Part shown: one piece after another, positions 19,054 to 30,824 of the stretch
How the letters are laid out: the number at the start of each line of letters is the position of its first letter
Numbering within the stretch: the first letter of the stretch is position 1
NCBI RefSeq assembly: GCF_003977685.1
Contig: NZ_RYZH01000006.1
Span: 101,479-165,478, forward strand
Source of the DNA: Tautonia sociabilis
Lineage (GTDB): Bacteria > Planctomycetota > Planctomycetia > Isosphaerales > Isosphaeraceae
DNA length: 64,000 bases
Reading direction: 5' to 3'
Position numbers and translations under genes: made by a program
Notes under the pieces: model-generated
Told to the model about the DNA's origin: nothing
What the model saw: only the letters and a program-made list of their open reading frames with translations
The model's database searches: none

Positions 19054-19779
19054 ATGCGATCGCTGCTGTTCGCCCTGGCCGCCGGACTGCTCGGCGGGGC
19101 CGCCGTCGCGGACGACGAGGCGGAGCCCCCGCTGAAGGTCTGCCTGATCTCCGGGTCCTGGGAGTACGAGTCGGAAGTGACCCTGCCGGCCTTCGCGAGG
19201 TTCGTCGAGGAGCATTACCCGGCCGAATGTTCGGTGATCCAGGCGACGGCGGTCGACGACCTGCCCGGGCTGGAGGCGCTCGACGAGTGCGACGTCGCGC
19301 TGTTCTTCACCCGTCGGCTGACGATCGACGGCGATCAGCTTCAACGGATCAAGGCATACGCCACCTCCGGCCGCCCGATCGTCGGCGTCCGGACGGCGAG
19401 CCACGGCTTTCAGAACTGGCTGGAGATGGACCGGCTGATCTTCGGCGGCAATTACCACGGCCATTACCAGAACGAGCTGACGACCGAGATCGCCGTCGCT
19501 TCCGGGGCCGAGGACCACCCGACCCTGCGACGGTTCGAGCCGTTCACGTCGAAGGCCAGCCTGTACAAGGCGTCGCCGCTGGCCGAGGACTGCCGGGTGC
19601 TGCTCGAGGGGACCTCTCCCGAGGGGACCGAGCCGCTGGCCTGGACCCGGGAGCTCGATGGCGCCCGGGTCTTCTATACCTCGCTCGGGCACCAGGCCGA
19701 CTTTGAACAGGAGGCCTTCCGCCGCTTGCTGGCCGACGCCCTGTTCTGGGCCTCCCGTCGCCCGTCGCCGCCGCGGTGA
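19054..19779 (+). CDS. Secreted ThuA-like domain protein
   Basis: 241 residues with a signal peptide (LLFALAAGLLGGAAVA). The mature domain shows KVCLISGSWEYESE, CDVALFFTRRLTIDGDQL, GVRTASHGFQNW and FYTSLGHQADF, the pattern of ThuA-like proteins, which have a class I glutamine amidotransferase-like fold. ThuA homologues are linked to trehalose/disaccharide use in rhizobia, but the biochemical role is unsettled, and in planctomycetes they are many and exported. A function in carbohydrate handling is only inferred. Confidence 0.8.
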   Translation: MRSLLFALAAGLLGGAAVADDEAEPPLKVCLISGSWEYESEVTLPAFARFVEEHYPAECSVIQATAVDDLPGLEALDECDVALFFTRRLTIDGDQLQRIKAYATSGRPIVGVRTASHGFQNWLEMDRLIFGGNYHGHYQNELTTEIAVASGAEDHPTLRRFEPFTSKASLYKASPLAEDCRVLLEGTSPEGTEPLAWTRELDGARVFYTSLGHQADFEQEAFRRLLADALFWASRRPSPPR

Positions 19780-19919
19780 TCCTCGCTCCCCGGCTCGACC
19801 CTGGAGATCGTCCGGACAGGCCGATAAACTTCGGAGTGGAGCGGTCGCCCGGTGACCAGGGGGCCGGAGGCCCCGGTGCAGGTCGATCGAACGATCAGAC
19901 ATCGAGGGAGGAGGCGACC

Positions 19920-21239
19920 ATGGCGACCCGGATCCGGCGGTGGACGTGGGGCGTGGCGGTCCTGGGGATGATCCTCGTCGGATCCCCGGCCTCGGCGCAG
20001 GAGATCAGCGCCGCCTTGCGCGACCGCGTGGCCCAGCTGATCGAGCGGCTGGAGCAGGGCGAGCCTTCGGAGCGAGACTCCGCCGAGGAGGCGCTCGTCA
20101 AGCTCGGCTCCCGCATCCTGCCGCTTCTTCCCGAGGAGACGGAGGACCTCGCCCCCGATCTCCGAGACCGGCTCTCCCGGATTCGAGAGGGGTTGGAGCA
20201 GGGGGGGGGCGAGACGAACCTGGACGCCTCCCGGGTCACGATCACCGGCGACGGGCTCCGCCTGAGCGAGGTCCTTCGGGCGTTGCAGGAGCAGTCCGGC
20301 AACCGGATCTCCGACCTCCGCGAACTCTACGGCCAGGACGCGAGCAACCCGACCCTCGCGCTCGACCTCCGAGAGATGCCGTTTCTGGAGGCCCTTGACC
20401 GCATCGCCGCCAAGGCGAAGCTGGAGACCATCTTCGCCACCGGGGATGGCAGTGTGGGCATCCTCGCCGCCGCCCCCATGGCGGAATCCTCCGGAGACGA
20501 GCCGCGACCGGGGCCGCCGACGATCTACACCGGGCCGTTCCGGGTGACGCTCAACCAGTTCGCCTCTCAGATCGACTATGGCGCCGACGCCCGGTCGTCC
20601 AACGCTCGGATGACGGTCGTCTGGGAGCCTCGCCTGCGACCGATGCTGATGAGCCTGGACGCTTCGGAGGTGAAGATCGTCGACGATCAGGGGGAAGAGA
20701 TCGCGCCGACGGTCAGCGAGGAATCGGGCACGGTGGTGCTCCGTCCGGAGATCCCCGAGGCGGAACTGAACCTGAACATGAATTCTCCCCGACGGGGCGT
20801 CCAGACCCTCAGGACGCTCCGCGTGAAGGCCACGGTCACGGTCCCGGCGGCCAACCAGATCTTCCGGCTCGACCTGGCCGACTCCGACGCGAAGCAGGAG
20901 AAGGGGCCGGTGTCGATCGCGCTGGACGGGGTCGAGGTCGACGGCTTCGTCTGGAAGGTGGGAGTGGAGGTGACGTACGAGGGGCAGTCGGAGGCGTTCG
21001 AGACGTATCGCCAGGGGCTTTTCAACAACCGCCTTTGGCTCCAGCGTCCGGACGGCTCTCGGTTCGAGCACAATGGCGGGTTCAACCAGCTCGGCTCGAT
21101 GGACGGCACCTTGGCCTTCGAGTATCTCTTTGTCGACGCGCCGGGCAGACCCTCCGATTACCAGCTCGTCTACGAGACTCCGGGAGCGATCGCCGAGATC
21201 CCGCTGGAGTTCGAGTTCTCCGGCATCCCGCTCCCCTGA
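19920..21239 (+). CDS. Exported protein of unknown function with STN-like segment
   Basis: 439 residues. ATG 19920 is preceded by GGGAGGAGG and followed by a signal peptide ending SPASAQE. Residues about 20-90 are a charged helical region. Residues about 95-175 (VTITGDGLRLSEVLRALQEQSG ... ALDLREMPFLEALDRIAAKAKL) resemble the small alpha/beta STN/secretin N-terminal domain common in planctomycete outer-compartment proteins. The C-terminal 260 residues are beta-rich and not recognised. It may act in the periplasm or paryphoplasm. It follows the ThuA gene by 140 bases. Confidence 0.6.
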   Translation: MATRIRRWTWGVAVLGMILVGSPASAQEISAALRDRVAQLIERLEQGEPSERDSAEEALVKLGSRILPLLPEETEDLAPDLRDRLSRIREGLEQGGGETNLDASRVTITGDGLRLSEVLRALQEQSGNRISDLRELYGQDASNPTLALDLREMPFLEALDRIAAKAKLETIFATGDGSVGILAAAPMAESSGDEPRPGPPTIYTGPFRVTLNQFASQIDYGADARSSNARMTVVWEPRLRPMLMSLDASEVKIVDDQGEEIAPTVSEESGTVVLRPEIPEAELNLNMNSPRRGVQTLRTLRVKATVTVPAANQIFRLDLADSDAKQEKGPVSIALDGVEVDGFVWKVGVEVTYEGQSEAFETYRQGLFNNRLWLQRPDGSRFEHNGGFNQLGSMDGTLAFEYLFVDAPGRPSDYQLVYETPGAIAEIPLEFEFSGIPLP

Positions 21240-21255
21240 GCCATCGATCCGGGAG

Positions 21256-21278
21256 GGGGCCTCGACCGAGGAGGCCCC
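21256..21278. terminator. Hairpin between converging genes
   Basis: GGGGCCTC at 21256-21263 pairs with GAGGCCCC at 21271-21278 across a 7-base loop, 17 bases after the 21239 stop. It is followed by a CT-rich stretch on the + strand. Confidence 0.45.
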
Positions 21279-21372
21279 TGGCCCTCCTCTTGCCGACGCG
21301 GGCCGAGGCGAGGTCGTCCGGGGGCGAGCCCCGTCGGGACCAACGCTGGGAGTGCTCCAGGCTGGTCCGGGG

Positions 21373-22812
<1,440 letters not shown>

Positions 22813-22945
22813 CGGAGGGCACTCCTTGCCGGTGCGAATCGGAGCCGCCGGAGGGCCGCCGAATCTGTTCGGACCCGAGGGCCGTCCGGTCGTGGCCGCC
22901 CCGAGGGGGGCCGCCGACGTCGGGGCGACTCGGATCGAGCTGGGT

Positions 22946-24508
22946 TCATCCGGCCCTCGCCAGCAACGTCGTCGAGGGGGAGGAGACCTTCGGCATCACG
23001 CGGCCCGAGTCGCGGTCGATGTCGCCGTTTCGGGAGCCTTCGCGGAGGATCACCCGGAACTCCGCCCGGCCTCGGTGCAGGACCCGGAGGATCAGGTCGC
23101 GCTCGGGAGGAGCGGTGGCGACCGCCTCTCGGAGGTCGGTGAGCGTCGCGACGCGGCGGTCGAGCAGGTCGGTGATGACCATGCCCGGGACGAGTCCCCC
23201 GAGATCGGCCGGACCGCCGGGGGAGATGCCGACGATCACCAGGCCCGAAACGTCACGGGAGAGCCCGAACCGAGCGGCCAGCTCGTCCGATCCCTCCTCG
23301 ACCCGGAGGCCGAGCTCCGGGAACCGAGTCGGGTCGCGAGAGGCCGAAGGTTCCGGCAGTCGCACGCGGGCCCTCGGCGCCTCGGGGGGCCCGGCGGCCT
23401 CGCCGGTGGGGGATCGATTCGAGGAGATCGGGCCGATCGCCAGGTCTCCGTCGGCCAGAAGCGGCTCAGGCCGCACCTCCAGGAGATCAAGCTGGCCGTT
23501 CCGGACGATCGAGACGGTCATCGGCTCGCCAACCGGGAAGAACTCGACGGCCGAGACGAGCTGGTCCGGGGCCGAGACGGCCCGGCCGGCGATCGAGACG
23601 ATCAGGTCGCCAGCCGAGAGGCCGGCCGAGCCGGCTGGCCCCCCCGGGGCGACCGACTCCACCCGAACCGCTCCCGGTGGGTCCAGCGTCGCGGCCAACT
23701 CGGGGTCGACCGCCGAGACCCGGACGCCGATCGCCGACCGTCGGACCCGGCCGAACGTCGCCAGGTCCTCAGACACCCGCCGCGCCCGGGCAGCCGGCAC
23801 GGCGAAGCCAACCCCCTCGTGCCCGCCGCCGATGGTCTGGACGGCGACGTTGATGCCGACCAATCGGCCAGACAGGTCGATCAACGCCCCTCCGGAGCTG
23901 CCCGGGTTGATCGCCGCATCGGTCTGGATCAGGTCTCGATGCCGGTCGAGCGAGAGGGTGCGCCCGGTGCCGCCAACGATCCCGGCCGACACCGAGCCAG
24001 CCAACCCGAAGGGCTGCCCAACGGCCAGGACCCAGTCGCCAACCTCCAGGGCGTCCGACTCGCCCCATTCCAGGGGGATCAGTCCGAGGCCCTCGGGGTT
24101 GATGGCAAGCAGCGCGAGGTCGCTTTTCGGGTCGCGCCGGACGTCGAGCACCGGTCGAGATCGGCCGTCGGGCAGGACGACACGGATTGGGTTTCCCGAC
24201 CGCTCGGCGTCACCGACCACGTGGTCGTTGGTCAGGATTAGCCCTCGGGTCGCGTCGATCACCACTCCGGAGCCGCCTGGGTCAGTCCGAGGCACGGTCG
24301 AGCCGCCGACCGGGCGGACGGTGACGACCGCAGGGATCGCTCGCCGGGCGGCCTCCCGGAAGGCGATCGAGAGGGAGCCGGGAGTCGGAAGCTCCTGAGC
24401 ACTGGCCAGGGGACACGGGCCCATCACCAGGACGACCCCAATCAGGACCGCTCCCCGTGTCGGGAGGCGTCGGTCGAGATGGGGGAGTCCGGCACGGGCA
24501 CGGCGCAT
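22946..24508 (-). CDS. HtrA/DegP-type serine protease with two PDZ domains
   Basis: 520 residues. After a signal peptide (VLIGVVLVMGPCPLASAQE) comes the trypsin-like domain with triad H96 (LTNDHVVGD), D130 (SDLALL) and S205 (NPGSSGGAL). Two PDZ domains follow, about 270-350 (VAPGGPAGSAGLSAGDLIVSI) and 425-500 (ISPGGPADLGGLVPGMVITDL). The domain order matches periplasmic quality-control proteases. ATG 24508 is chosen for the signal peptide and a GGAAGG ribosome site; upstream extension would be unrelated sequence. A near-consensus promoter lies at 24641-24669. Confidence 0.9.
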   Translation of the reverse strand: MRRARAGLPHLDRRLPTRGAVLIGVVLVMGPCPLASAQELPTPGSLSIAFREAARRAIPAVVTVRPVGGSTVPRTDPGGSGVVIDATRGLILTNDHVVGDAERSGNPIRVVLPDGRSRPVLDVRRDPKSDLALLAINPEGLGLIPLEWGESDALEVGDWVLAVGQPFGLAGSVSAGIVGGTGRTLSLDRHRDLIQTDAAINPGSSGGALIDLSGRLVGINVAVQTIGGGHEGVGFAVPAARARRVSEDLATFGRVRRSAIGVRVSAVDPELAATLDPPGAVRVESVAPGGPAGSAGLSAGDLIVSIAGRAVSAPDQLVSAVEFFPVGEPMTVSIVRNGQLDLLEVRPEPLLADGDLAIGPISSNRSPTGEAAGPPEAPRARVRLPEPSASRDPTRFPELGLRVEEGSDELAARFGLSRDVSGLVIVGISPGGPADLGGLVPGMVITDLLDRRVATLTDLREAVATAPPERDLILRVLHRGRAEFRVILREGSRNGDIDRDSGRVMPKVSSPSTTLLARAG

Positions 24509-24640
24509 CGAGGGGAATCCTTCCGGAGAAGCAGCCGATTCGGGGACAGGGACTCCCGATCGGTCTCGAGGGACGGCCCGAGGGAGGGCCGGGGTCGATG
24601 CGACGGCGAAGGAGTTCCGGCCCCCTCCGGGCGGCCCATC

Positions 24641-24669
24641 ACTATAGCGGACGGTCGGGGTCGATCCAA
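24641..24669 (-). promoter_or_regulatory. Promoter of the HtrA-type protease gene
   Basis: On the minus strand: -35 TTGGAT (24664-24669), 17-base spacer, -10 TATAGT (24641-24646). It lies about 130 bases before the ATG at 24508. Confidence 0.55.
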
Positions 24670-24735
24670 GGGTCCGTCCCTCGACTCCGGCAGGAGGGCA
24701 GGAGACCGCGCTCGGGCCGTCTCTCACGCGGGAGG

Positions 24736-25770
24736 TCAGCGCGGGGAAGGGGTTCCGGGAGCGGTCGGGGAGGGGGGCGGAATGATGCTCAGCGGATCGT
24801 CTGGATTCTCGAGGACCATGACCTTCGGCATCACGAACGGCAGCACCTCGCGACGTCGGCCCCCTTCCAGCGTCACGGTGACGGGCTCCGGCGAGCCCGG
24901 ATCGATGGCGAAGGTCTGGACCTGTTCCGAGTCGCTCCCCTCGTGGGTGATGACCTCCAGCGTGGCGGAGGTGATCGGCCGGTCGGGGTCGCTGACGATC
25001 GGCTTCACCCGGAAGGTGTAGGAACCGTCGAATCCCCGGGGGCAGACGTAGATCTCCTCGGCGTCGGATCCCCGACCGTTCTTGACCAGCGCTCCGCCGA
25101 AGACGGTTCGGGGAGTGGCATACTCGGCGGTGGCGCCGAGCGGTTCGTCGACCGCGAGGTCCAGGTCTCCGAAACCGTCCCAGGTGAGTCGGGCGTAGAG
25201 GTCGCGCGGCTCGGCGGCCTCGACGCGGTCGATCAGGGCCTCCGCCTCCTCCGTCCGGTTGGCCTCTCGGAGGCGCTTGGCGAGGGCGAGGGCCCGGAGC
25301 CGGGCCTCGGAGCGCCAGGCCTCGTCGACCCCCGGCCAGCCGAGGGAGAACAGCCCCTCGACCGCTCGCGCCATCCGATCCGGGTCGAGCTGGCGCTCCG
25401 CCAGATCGAGCGACTTGATGTGCGGTTCGGGGCGGTGGGGGAGCAACTCGGCGGCGCGGTCGAGCAAGTCCGCGACCCGGATCGTTCGGGTCCGGCCGTT
25501 TCCGAGATCGAGCTCGAATTCGAAGGCGTCTCGGGCCGCCAGCAGGTCGACCACCGTCAGCAGGCTATCCGGAGCGCCCTGATCGCCCGGCCGTTCGGCC
25601 ACCAGCGCCGCATAGCCGAGCGCCTGCGTGACAAACTTCGGGTCGGCCTGGTTGTGGTCGAAGGCCACCGCGAGCATCTCGTACATCCAGGGCTCGGTGC
25701 GGAACCGTCCTTGAGCGAGATAGCCCCGGATGGCGGCCTCCACCTCCTGCATCAGCCCGTTCTTATGCAA
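24736..25770 (-). CDS. Unknown protein with helical repeats and beta-rich C-terminus; frame continues upstream without a start codon
   Basis: The first conventional start in this frame is TTG 25770 (344 residues), but the frame stays open for another 310 bases to the preceding gene's stop with no ATG, GTG or TTG. The skipped part reads as plausible protein: a Pro/Asn-rich linker (TVNPNANNQPPPVRRRP) and then EEEAAWVSFFKDRDATPRD, running without a break into the annotated part. The visible protein has helical repeats (about 1-180) and a beta-rich domain with LYARLTWDGFGDLDLAVDEP, resembling calcium/Ig-like DUF2135-type ends. Most likely it is the C-terminal half of the upstream gene's product, joined by -1 slippage at 26090-26098. 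Confidence is high for coding, low for the TTG start. Confidence 0.7.
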   Translation of the reverse strand: MHKNGLMQEVEAAIRGYLAQGRFRTEPWMYEMLAVAFDHNQADPKFVTQALGYAALVAERPGDQGAPDSLLTVVDLLAARDAFEFELDLGNGRTRTIRVADLLDRAAELLPHRPEPHIKSLDLAERQLDPDRMARAVEGLFSLGWPGVDEAWRSEARLRALALAKRLREANRTEEAEALIDRVEAAEPRDLYARLTWDGFGDLDLAVDEPLGATAEYATPRTVFGGALVKNGRGSDAEEIYVCPRGFDGSYTFRVKPIVSDPDRPITSATLEVITHEGSDSEQVQTFAIDPGSPEPVTVTLEGGRRREVLPFVMPKVMVLENPDDPLSIIPPPSPTAPGTPSPR

Positions 25771-26081
25771 CGCAGCGACGGCCTCGAGCAGGTCGCGGGG
25801 GGTGGCGTCGCGGTCCTTGAAGAAGGAAACCCAGGCGGCCTCCTCCTCCGGGGAGGGCCTCCTCCGGACCGGAGGGGGCTGGTTGTTCGCGTTCGGATTG
25901 ACGGTCGGTCCGTCTCCCCTCAGCGATGGCCCCGGAGAAACCTCGACCCCGCGCCGAGGAACGACCTCGGGGCCAACACCGCCCCGGATCCGAGGATCCG
26001 GGAGGGCCTGGCCCCGAGGGGATGGTTGAATCTGGGGAGCCTGGGAGGGATCAGTCCGACCCGATCCCAGGCCGAACCGGC

Positions 26082-27704
<1,623 letters not shown>

Positions 27705-28189
27705 GAGTCGATGATCTCCGGTGCTAGCAGGTGCCGGCGGGTTCGGGACCGGTCCGGGCGCGAAGCGTGGTGGAGTCCTGAAGCGATCGGGTCGTCGGCG
27801 CCGCCTCCGTCCGGGAGACGGCCGGGGGAAAGAGCCGGCCGGCCGTCGAGTCGAGAGCGAGTGGGTGATGGGAGGCGGCCCCGGCCCGACTCGCACCGCA
27901 CGTCGCGCCGCGCTCCGTCGGGGGCCGCCGCTCGTCTGGGACCATTATGCCACACGGGTCCTGGCCTCGCGCCTCCGTCTGCCTTGCTCTCCCAAATCGT
28001 CCCCCGAGTTCCCGAAATTGACAAGCGCTCCCCAACGACCTACAGACCTCTCAGGATCCCGAGACGGCCGACTCGATTCCGGTGGGAACGTCGCGTTGCG
28101 TCGATGCGGACGGGATCCGGATCGGACCGAGACGAGCGACCGAGGCCGCCCCGAGCGGACCCGGACGAGGCTGGACAGGAGCGCGGCCG
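27705..28189. other. Divergent intergenic region
   Basis: No gene is seen. It carries a promoter for the rightward small gene (28018-28046) and, on the minus strand, an extended -10-like TGGCATAAT ending at 27944 that could serve the leftward gene but has no clear -35. Confidence 0.5.
28018..28046 (+). promoter_or_regulatory. Candidate promoter of the 28190 gene
   Basis: Perfect -35 TTGACA at 28018-28023, 17-base spacer, weaker -10 TACAGA at 28041-28046. Confidence 0.42.
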
Positions 28190-28510
28190 ATGGCCGACAA
28201 CCAATCGACGCCACCCGGGGGGCCCGAATTCGATTTCGATGCCTATCCCAACGACACCTGCTTCCACGAGCGGCGAGAGCGCCCACCCAGCCCTCGCCCC
28301 GCGAAGAAGGAACGCCGACGGAGGATCGACCCGACGACGTTCGAAAAGCAGTATACCCCCGAGGAGTTGGAATTCATGAACGCCATGCAGCGGTTCAAGA
28401 TCCGCAGCGGCAAGACGTTCCCCTCCTACGGCGAGGTGCTCCAGGTGGCCCAGACCCTCGGCTATCGCAAGACGGGTCCATCGACCGACCTTCCCGGGAC
28501 CGTCCGCTGA
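28190..28510 (+). CDS. Small conserved-looking protein of unknown function
   Basis: 106 residues, no signal peptide. The N-terminal half is polar and acidic, then basic (KKERRRRID). The C-terminal half is a compact helical segment, YTPEELEFMNAMQRFKIRSG followed by FPSYGEVLQVAQTLGYRK, which reads like a small helical DNA- or protein-binding module and is likely the conserved part. ATG 28190 is chosen because the upstream extension is arginine-rich read-through. It stands alone between a divergent promoter region and a terminator, so context gives no function. Confidence 0.65.
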   Translation: MADNQSTPPGGPEFDFDAYPNDTCFHERRERPPSPRPAKKERRRRIDPTTFEKQYTPEELEFMNAMQRFKIRSGKTFPSYGEVLQVAQTLGYRKTGPSTDLPGTVR

Positions 28511-28665
28511 CCGCTCCCGGTCGGCGACCGTCCCGATGCCATCGGCTCGAGGGCCTGGGCCCCCGGGACCGACCCGGTCCCCGCCACTCGTTTGTGATCG
28601 AATGAGTCGTGGCGGAACCGCGATCGAACCCCGACCCGAGTCCGAGACCTATCGGCGCAAGGAGA

Positions 28666-28698
28666 CGGCCCGGGTGCCTGCGCGAGGCACCCGGGCCG
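28666..28698. terminator. Perfect 14-bp hairpin between converging genes
   Basis: Stem 28666-28679 pairs perfectly with 28685-28698 around the loop GCGCG. It lies between the stops of the 28510 (+) and 28775 (-) genes and probably ends both transcripts. Confidence 0.6.
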
Positions 28699-28774
28699 TT
28701 GCTCGTCCGAGTCGAACCGGGACGATCCGGTGCCGACGGCCCAAGAGCCTGCCGACCCGATCGGCCGGCCGGGC

Positions 28775-29482
28775 TCAGAGGGCCAGCGGCTCCGTCGGCT
28801 GGACCAGCGCCAACCAGGCCTGGAGGGCCTGGCCGGTCAGCCGGACCGCCTGCACGAACCGCAGGCCGCTCGAAGCCGGAGACGCGCCCTCGGGCTCTTC
28901 TCCCCGGGCCGAAGCCTCGGGGGAGGACGGGGCGTCAATCTCACCATCGGTCTCCAGGCCGATCGCGGTGGCGAGGGCCGGGCCGGCGGAGCCGGCATTC
29001 GGCGCAACATTCGGATCGATCCCGGGATCGGTCGCGAGCCAGGGGACGCCCGCCCCAGGGGCGAGCGGCGCCGGCTCCGCCGGCTCGGACAGCCCGTCGG
29101 CCCAGCGGTTCAGGGAATCGGCGAACTCAGGGCCGAAGGTCGGCTCGGCAACTCCCGCGACGAGTTGCACACGCGCCTCCGGCTCCGCGATCGACTCCGA
29201 ACTCCCGTCGCTCGCGAAGGCCGCGATGACATCCTCCATCACCGTGGCGAACGCCGCGTCGGCGTCCGGGGCGGAGGGCTCGACCGCGACGACCGGCTCG
29301 GTCTCGGGGGACGCGTCCCCCTCGATCCGGGCCAGCGCGATGCCGTGCCTCGCCTCGAACTCAGCGACCCTCGCATGCCACCATGCTCGCCCCGACTGGG
29401 TCCAGGCGTCCACGTCGATGCCTTGCGGCAGATCGAAGCCAAGGGCCGCCACGGCGCCCACCAGGAGGAAGCGGAAGGCCAT
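28775..29482 (-). CDS. Acidic Ala/Pro/Glu-rich protein of unknown function
   Basis: 235 residues. A hydrophobic N-terminus (FRFLLVGAVAALGFDLP) could be a signal peptide or anchor, followed by ARVAEFEARHGIALARIEG and a long low-complexity acidic region with a helical C-terminus (LRFVQAVRLTGQALQAWLALV). Codon bias suits real coding, and the perfect hairpin just after its stop supports an expressed unit. No family is recognised. Confidence 0.5.
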   Translation of the reverse strand: MAFRFLLVGAVAALGFDLPQGIDVDAWTQSGRAWWHARVAEFEARHGIALARIEGDASPETEPVVAVEPSAPDADAAFATVMEDVIAAFASDGSSESIAEPEARVQLVAGVAEPTFGPEFADSLNRWADGLSEPAEPAPLAPGAGVPWLATDPGIDPNVAPNAGSAGPALATAIGLETDGEIDAPSSPEASARGEEPEGASPASSGLRFVQAVRLTGQALQAWLALVQPTEPLAL

Positions 29483-29649
29483 TCAGGAATCTCCCGGACA
29501 CGGTACAGGCCGTCGTTCACGATGCGACGCAAGGTTGGAGGCGGACTCGCCCGGAGACGGTCCGTCTCCGCGTCGCATCGACGTGATCGGTCGGGCAATT
29601 CCGTTGGCTTGAGAAAAATCGCCGGATGGTCCGGATTTTCTGTTTCCGG

Positions 29650-29678
29650 TTGGCCGATCGGCCGATCGCTCGTAGGAT
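29650..29678 (+). promoter_or_regulatory. Candidate promoter of the LegB-like gene
   Basis: TTGGCC at 29650-29655, 17-base spacer, TAGGAT at 29673-29678, about 70 bases before the ATG at 29751. A small hairpin at 29615-29639 (CCGGA/TCCGG flanked by AAAAT/ATTTT) lies just upstream. Confidence 0.42.
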
Positions 29679-29750
29679 AGGCCGCGACCGGGAAGGACTC
29701 CGGTCTTGGGGATCCCCGATGCGATCGGTCCGGAGGGGGGAGTGCCAGGG

Positions 29751-30734
29751 ATGGGCAAGACGGTCCTCGTCACCGGAGCCGGCGGGTTCATTGGCAGCCA
29801 CCTGGTCGAGCGGCTCGTCCGGGACGGCCACGCCGTTCGAGCGTTCGTCCGCTACAACGGCCGGGACGATCGCGGGCACCTCGATGCCCTGCCGGCGGAG
29901 GTCTCCCGAGAGGTCGAGGTTCACCGAGGGGACCTCAAAGACCCCGAGGCAGTTCGTCGAGCGGTGAAGGGGAGGGCGTGGGTCTTCCACCTCGGGGCGT
30001 CGATCGCCATTCCGTACTCGTATGAGAACCCGCTCGACGTGGTTCAGATCAACGTCGTCGGCACGGCGCACGTGCTCGACGCCGCCCGGGACAGCGACGC
30101 GATCGACCGGGTGGTGCTCACGTCGACCTCGGAGGTCTACGGCACCGCCCAGCGGGTGCCGATCGACGAGTCGCACCCGTTGCAGCCGCAATCCCCCTAC
30201 GCGGCGAGCAAGGTCGGGGCCGATGCCCTGGGCCTGAGCTACCACCGCTCGTTCGGGCTGCCCGTGGCGATCCTCCGGCCGTTCAACACGTTTGGCCCAA
30301 GGCAGTCGGCCCGGGCGATCATCCCGACGATCATCAGCCAGGCGCTGTCGAGGGACGTCGTCCGCCTCGGCAGCCTCGATCCCCGTCGCGACCTGACGTA
30401 TGTGAAGGATACCGTCTCCGGGTTTGTCTCCATCGCCTCGTGCGACGCGGCGATCGGCCGGGCGGTGAACATCGGCCGGGGAGACGACGTCTCGATCGGC
30501 GAGCTGGTCGAGCGGATTGGCTCGAGGCTGGGCTCGGCGATCCGGGTCGAGTCCGACCCGGCGCGCGTCCGCCCCCCGGCGAGCGAGGTCCGCCGCCTGC
30601 TGGCGGGCACGGCGATGGCGACCGAGCTGTGGGGATGGAAGCCGGCCTACTCGCTCGACCAGGGGCTCGACGAGACGATCGCCTGGGTCCGGGAGAACCT
30701 GGCGCGCTTTCGGGTCGATACCTACACCACCTGA
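29751..30734 (+). CDS. NAD-dependent sugar 4,6-dehydratase, LegB-like (extended SDR)
   Basis: 327 residues. TVLVTGAGGFIGSHLVERL is the NAD-binding GxxGxxG motif of extended short-chain dehydrogenases. SEVYGT and YAASKVGAD give the Ser/Tyr/Lys catalytic set, and RPFNTFGPRQSARAIIPT plus RRDLTYVKDTV resemble LegB, the UDP-GlcNAc 4,6-dehydratase of legionaminic acid-type pathways. Closely related UDP-sugar epimerases or dehydratases are possible. ATG 29751 directly precedes the Rossmann strand. No other nonulosonic acid genes lie next to it, so the pathway is not confirmed. A role in surface glycan precursor synthesis is inferred. Confidence 0.82.
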   Translation: MGKTVLVTGAGGFIGSHLVERLVRDGHAVRAFVRYNGRDDRGHLDALPAEVSREVEVHRGDLKDPEAVRRAVKGRAWVFHLGASIAIPYSYENPLDVVQINVVGTAHVLDAARDSDAIDRVVLTSTSEVYGTAQRVPIDESHPLQPQSPYAASKVGADALGLSYHRSFGLPVAILRPFNTFGPRQSARAIIPTIISQALSRDVVRLGSLDPRRDLTYVKDTVSGFVSIASCDAAIGRAVNIGRGDDVSIGELVERIGSRLGSAIRVESDPARVRPPASEVRRLLAGTAMATELWGWKPAYSLDQGLDETIAWVRENLARFRVDTYTT

Positions 30735-30758
30735 ACGGATGAGCGACCGGCGGTCTGA

Positions 30759-30788
30759 TTGCGGGAACGCGTCGGAGCGTCCTACAAT
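30759..30788 (+). promoter_or_regulatory. Candidate promoter of the DHH phosphoesterase gene
   Basis: TTGCGG at 30759-30764, 18-base spacer, TACAAT at 30783-30788 (5 of 6), 36 bases before the ATG at 30825. Confidence 0.42.
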
Positions 30789-30824
30789 AAAACGTTTGGA
30801 CGATGCCCGACGCGGAGGACCGCA

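Noticed and set aside
25752..25770. TTG 25770 as the true start of the 24736 gene
   Set aside because: It has no ribosome site and the frame upstream is open and protein-like for about 100 codons; the frameshift or fusion reading explains it better.
28700..28735. tRNA-like GGTTCGA segment on the minus strand
   Set aside because: Only the T-loop-like letters match; no acceptor, D or anticodon stems can be drawn.
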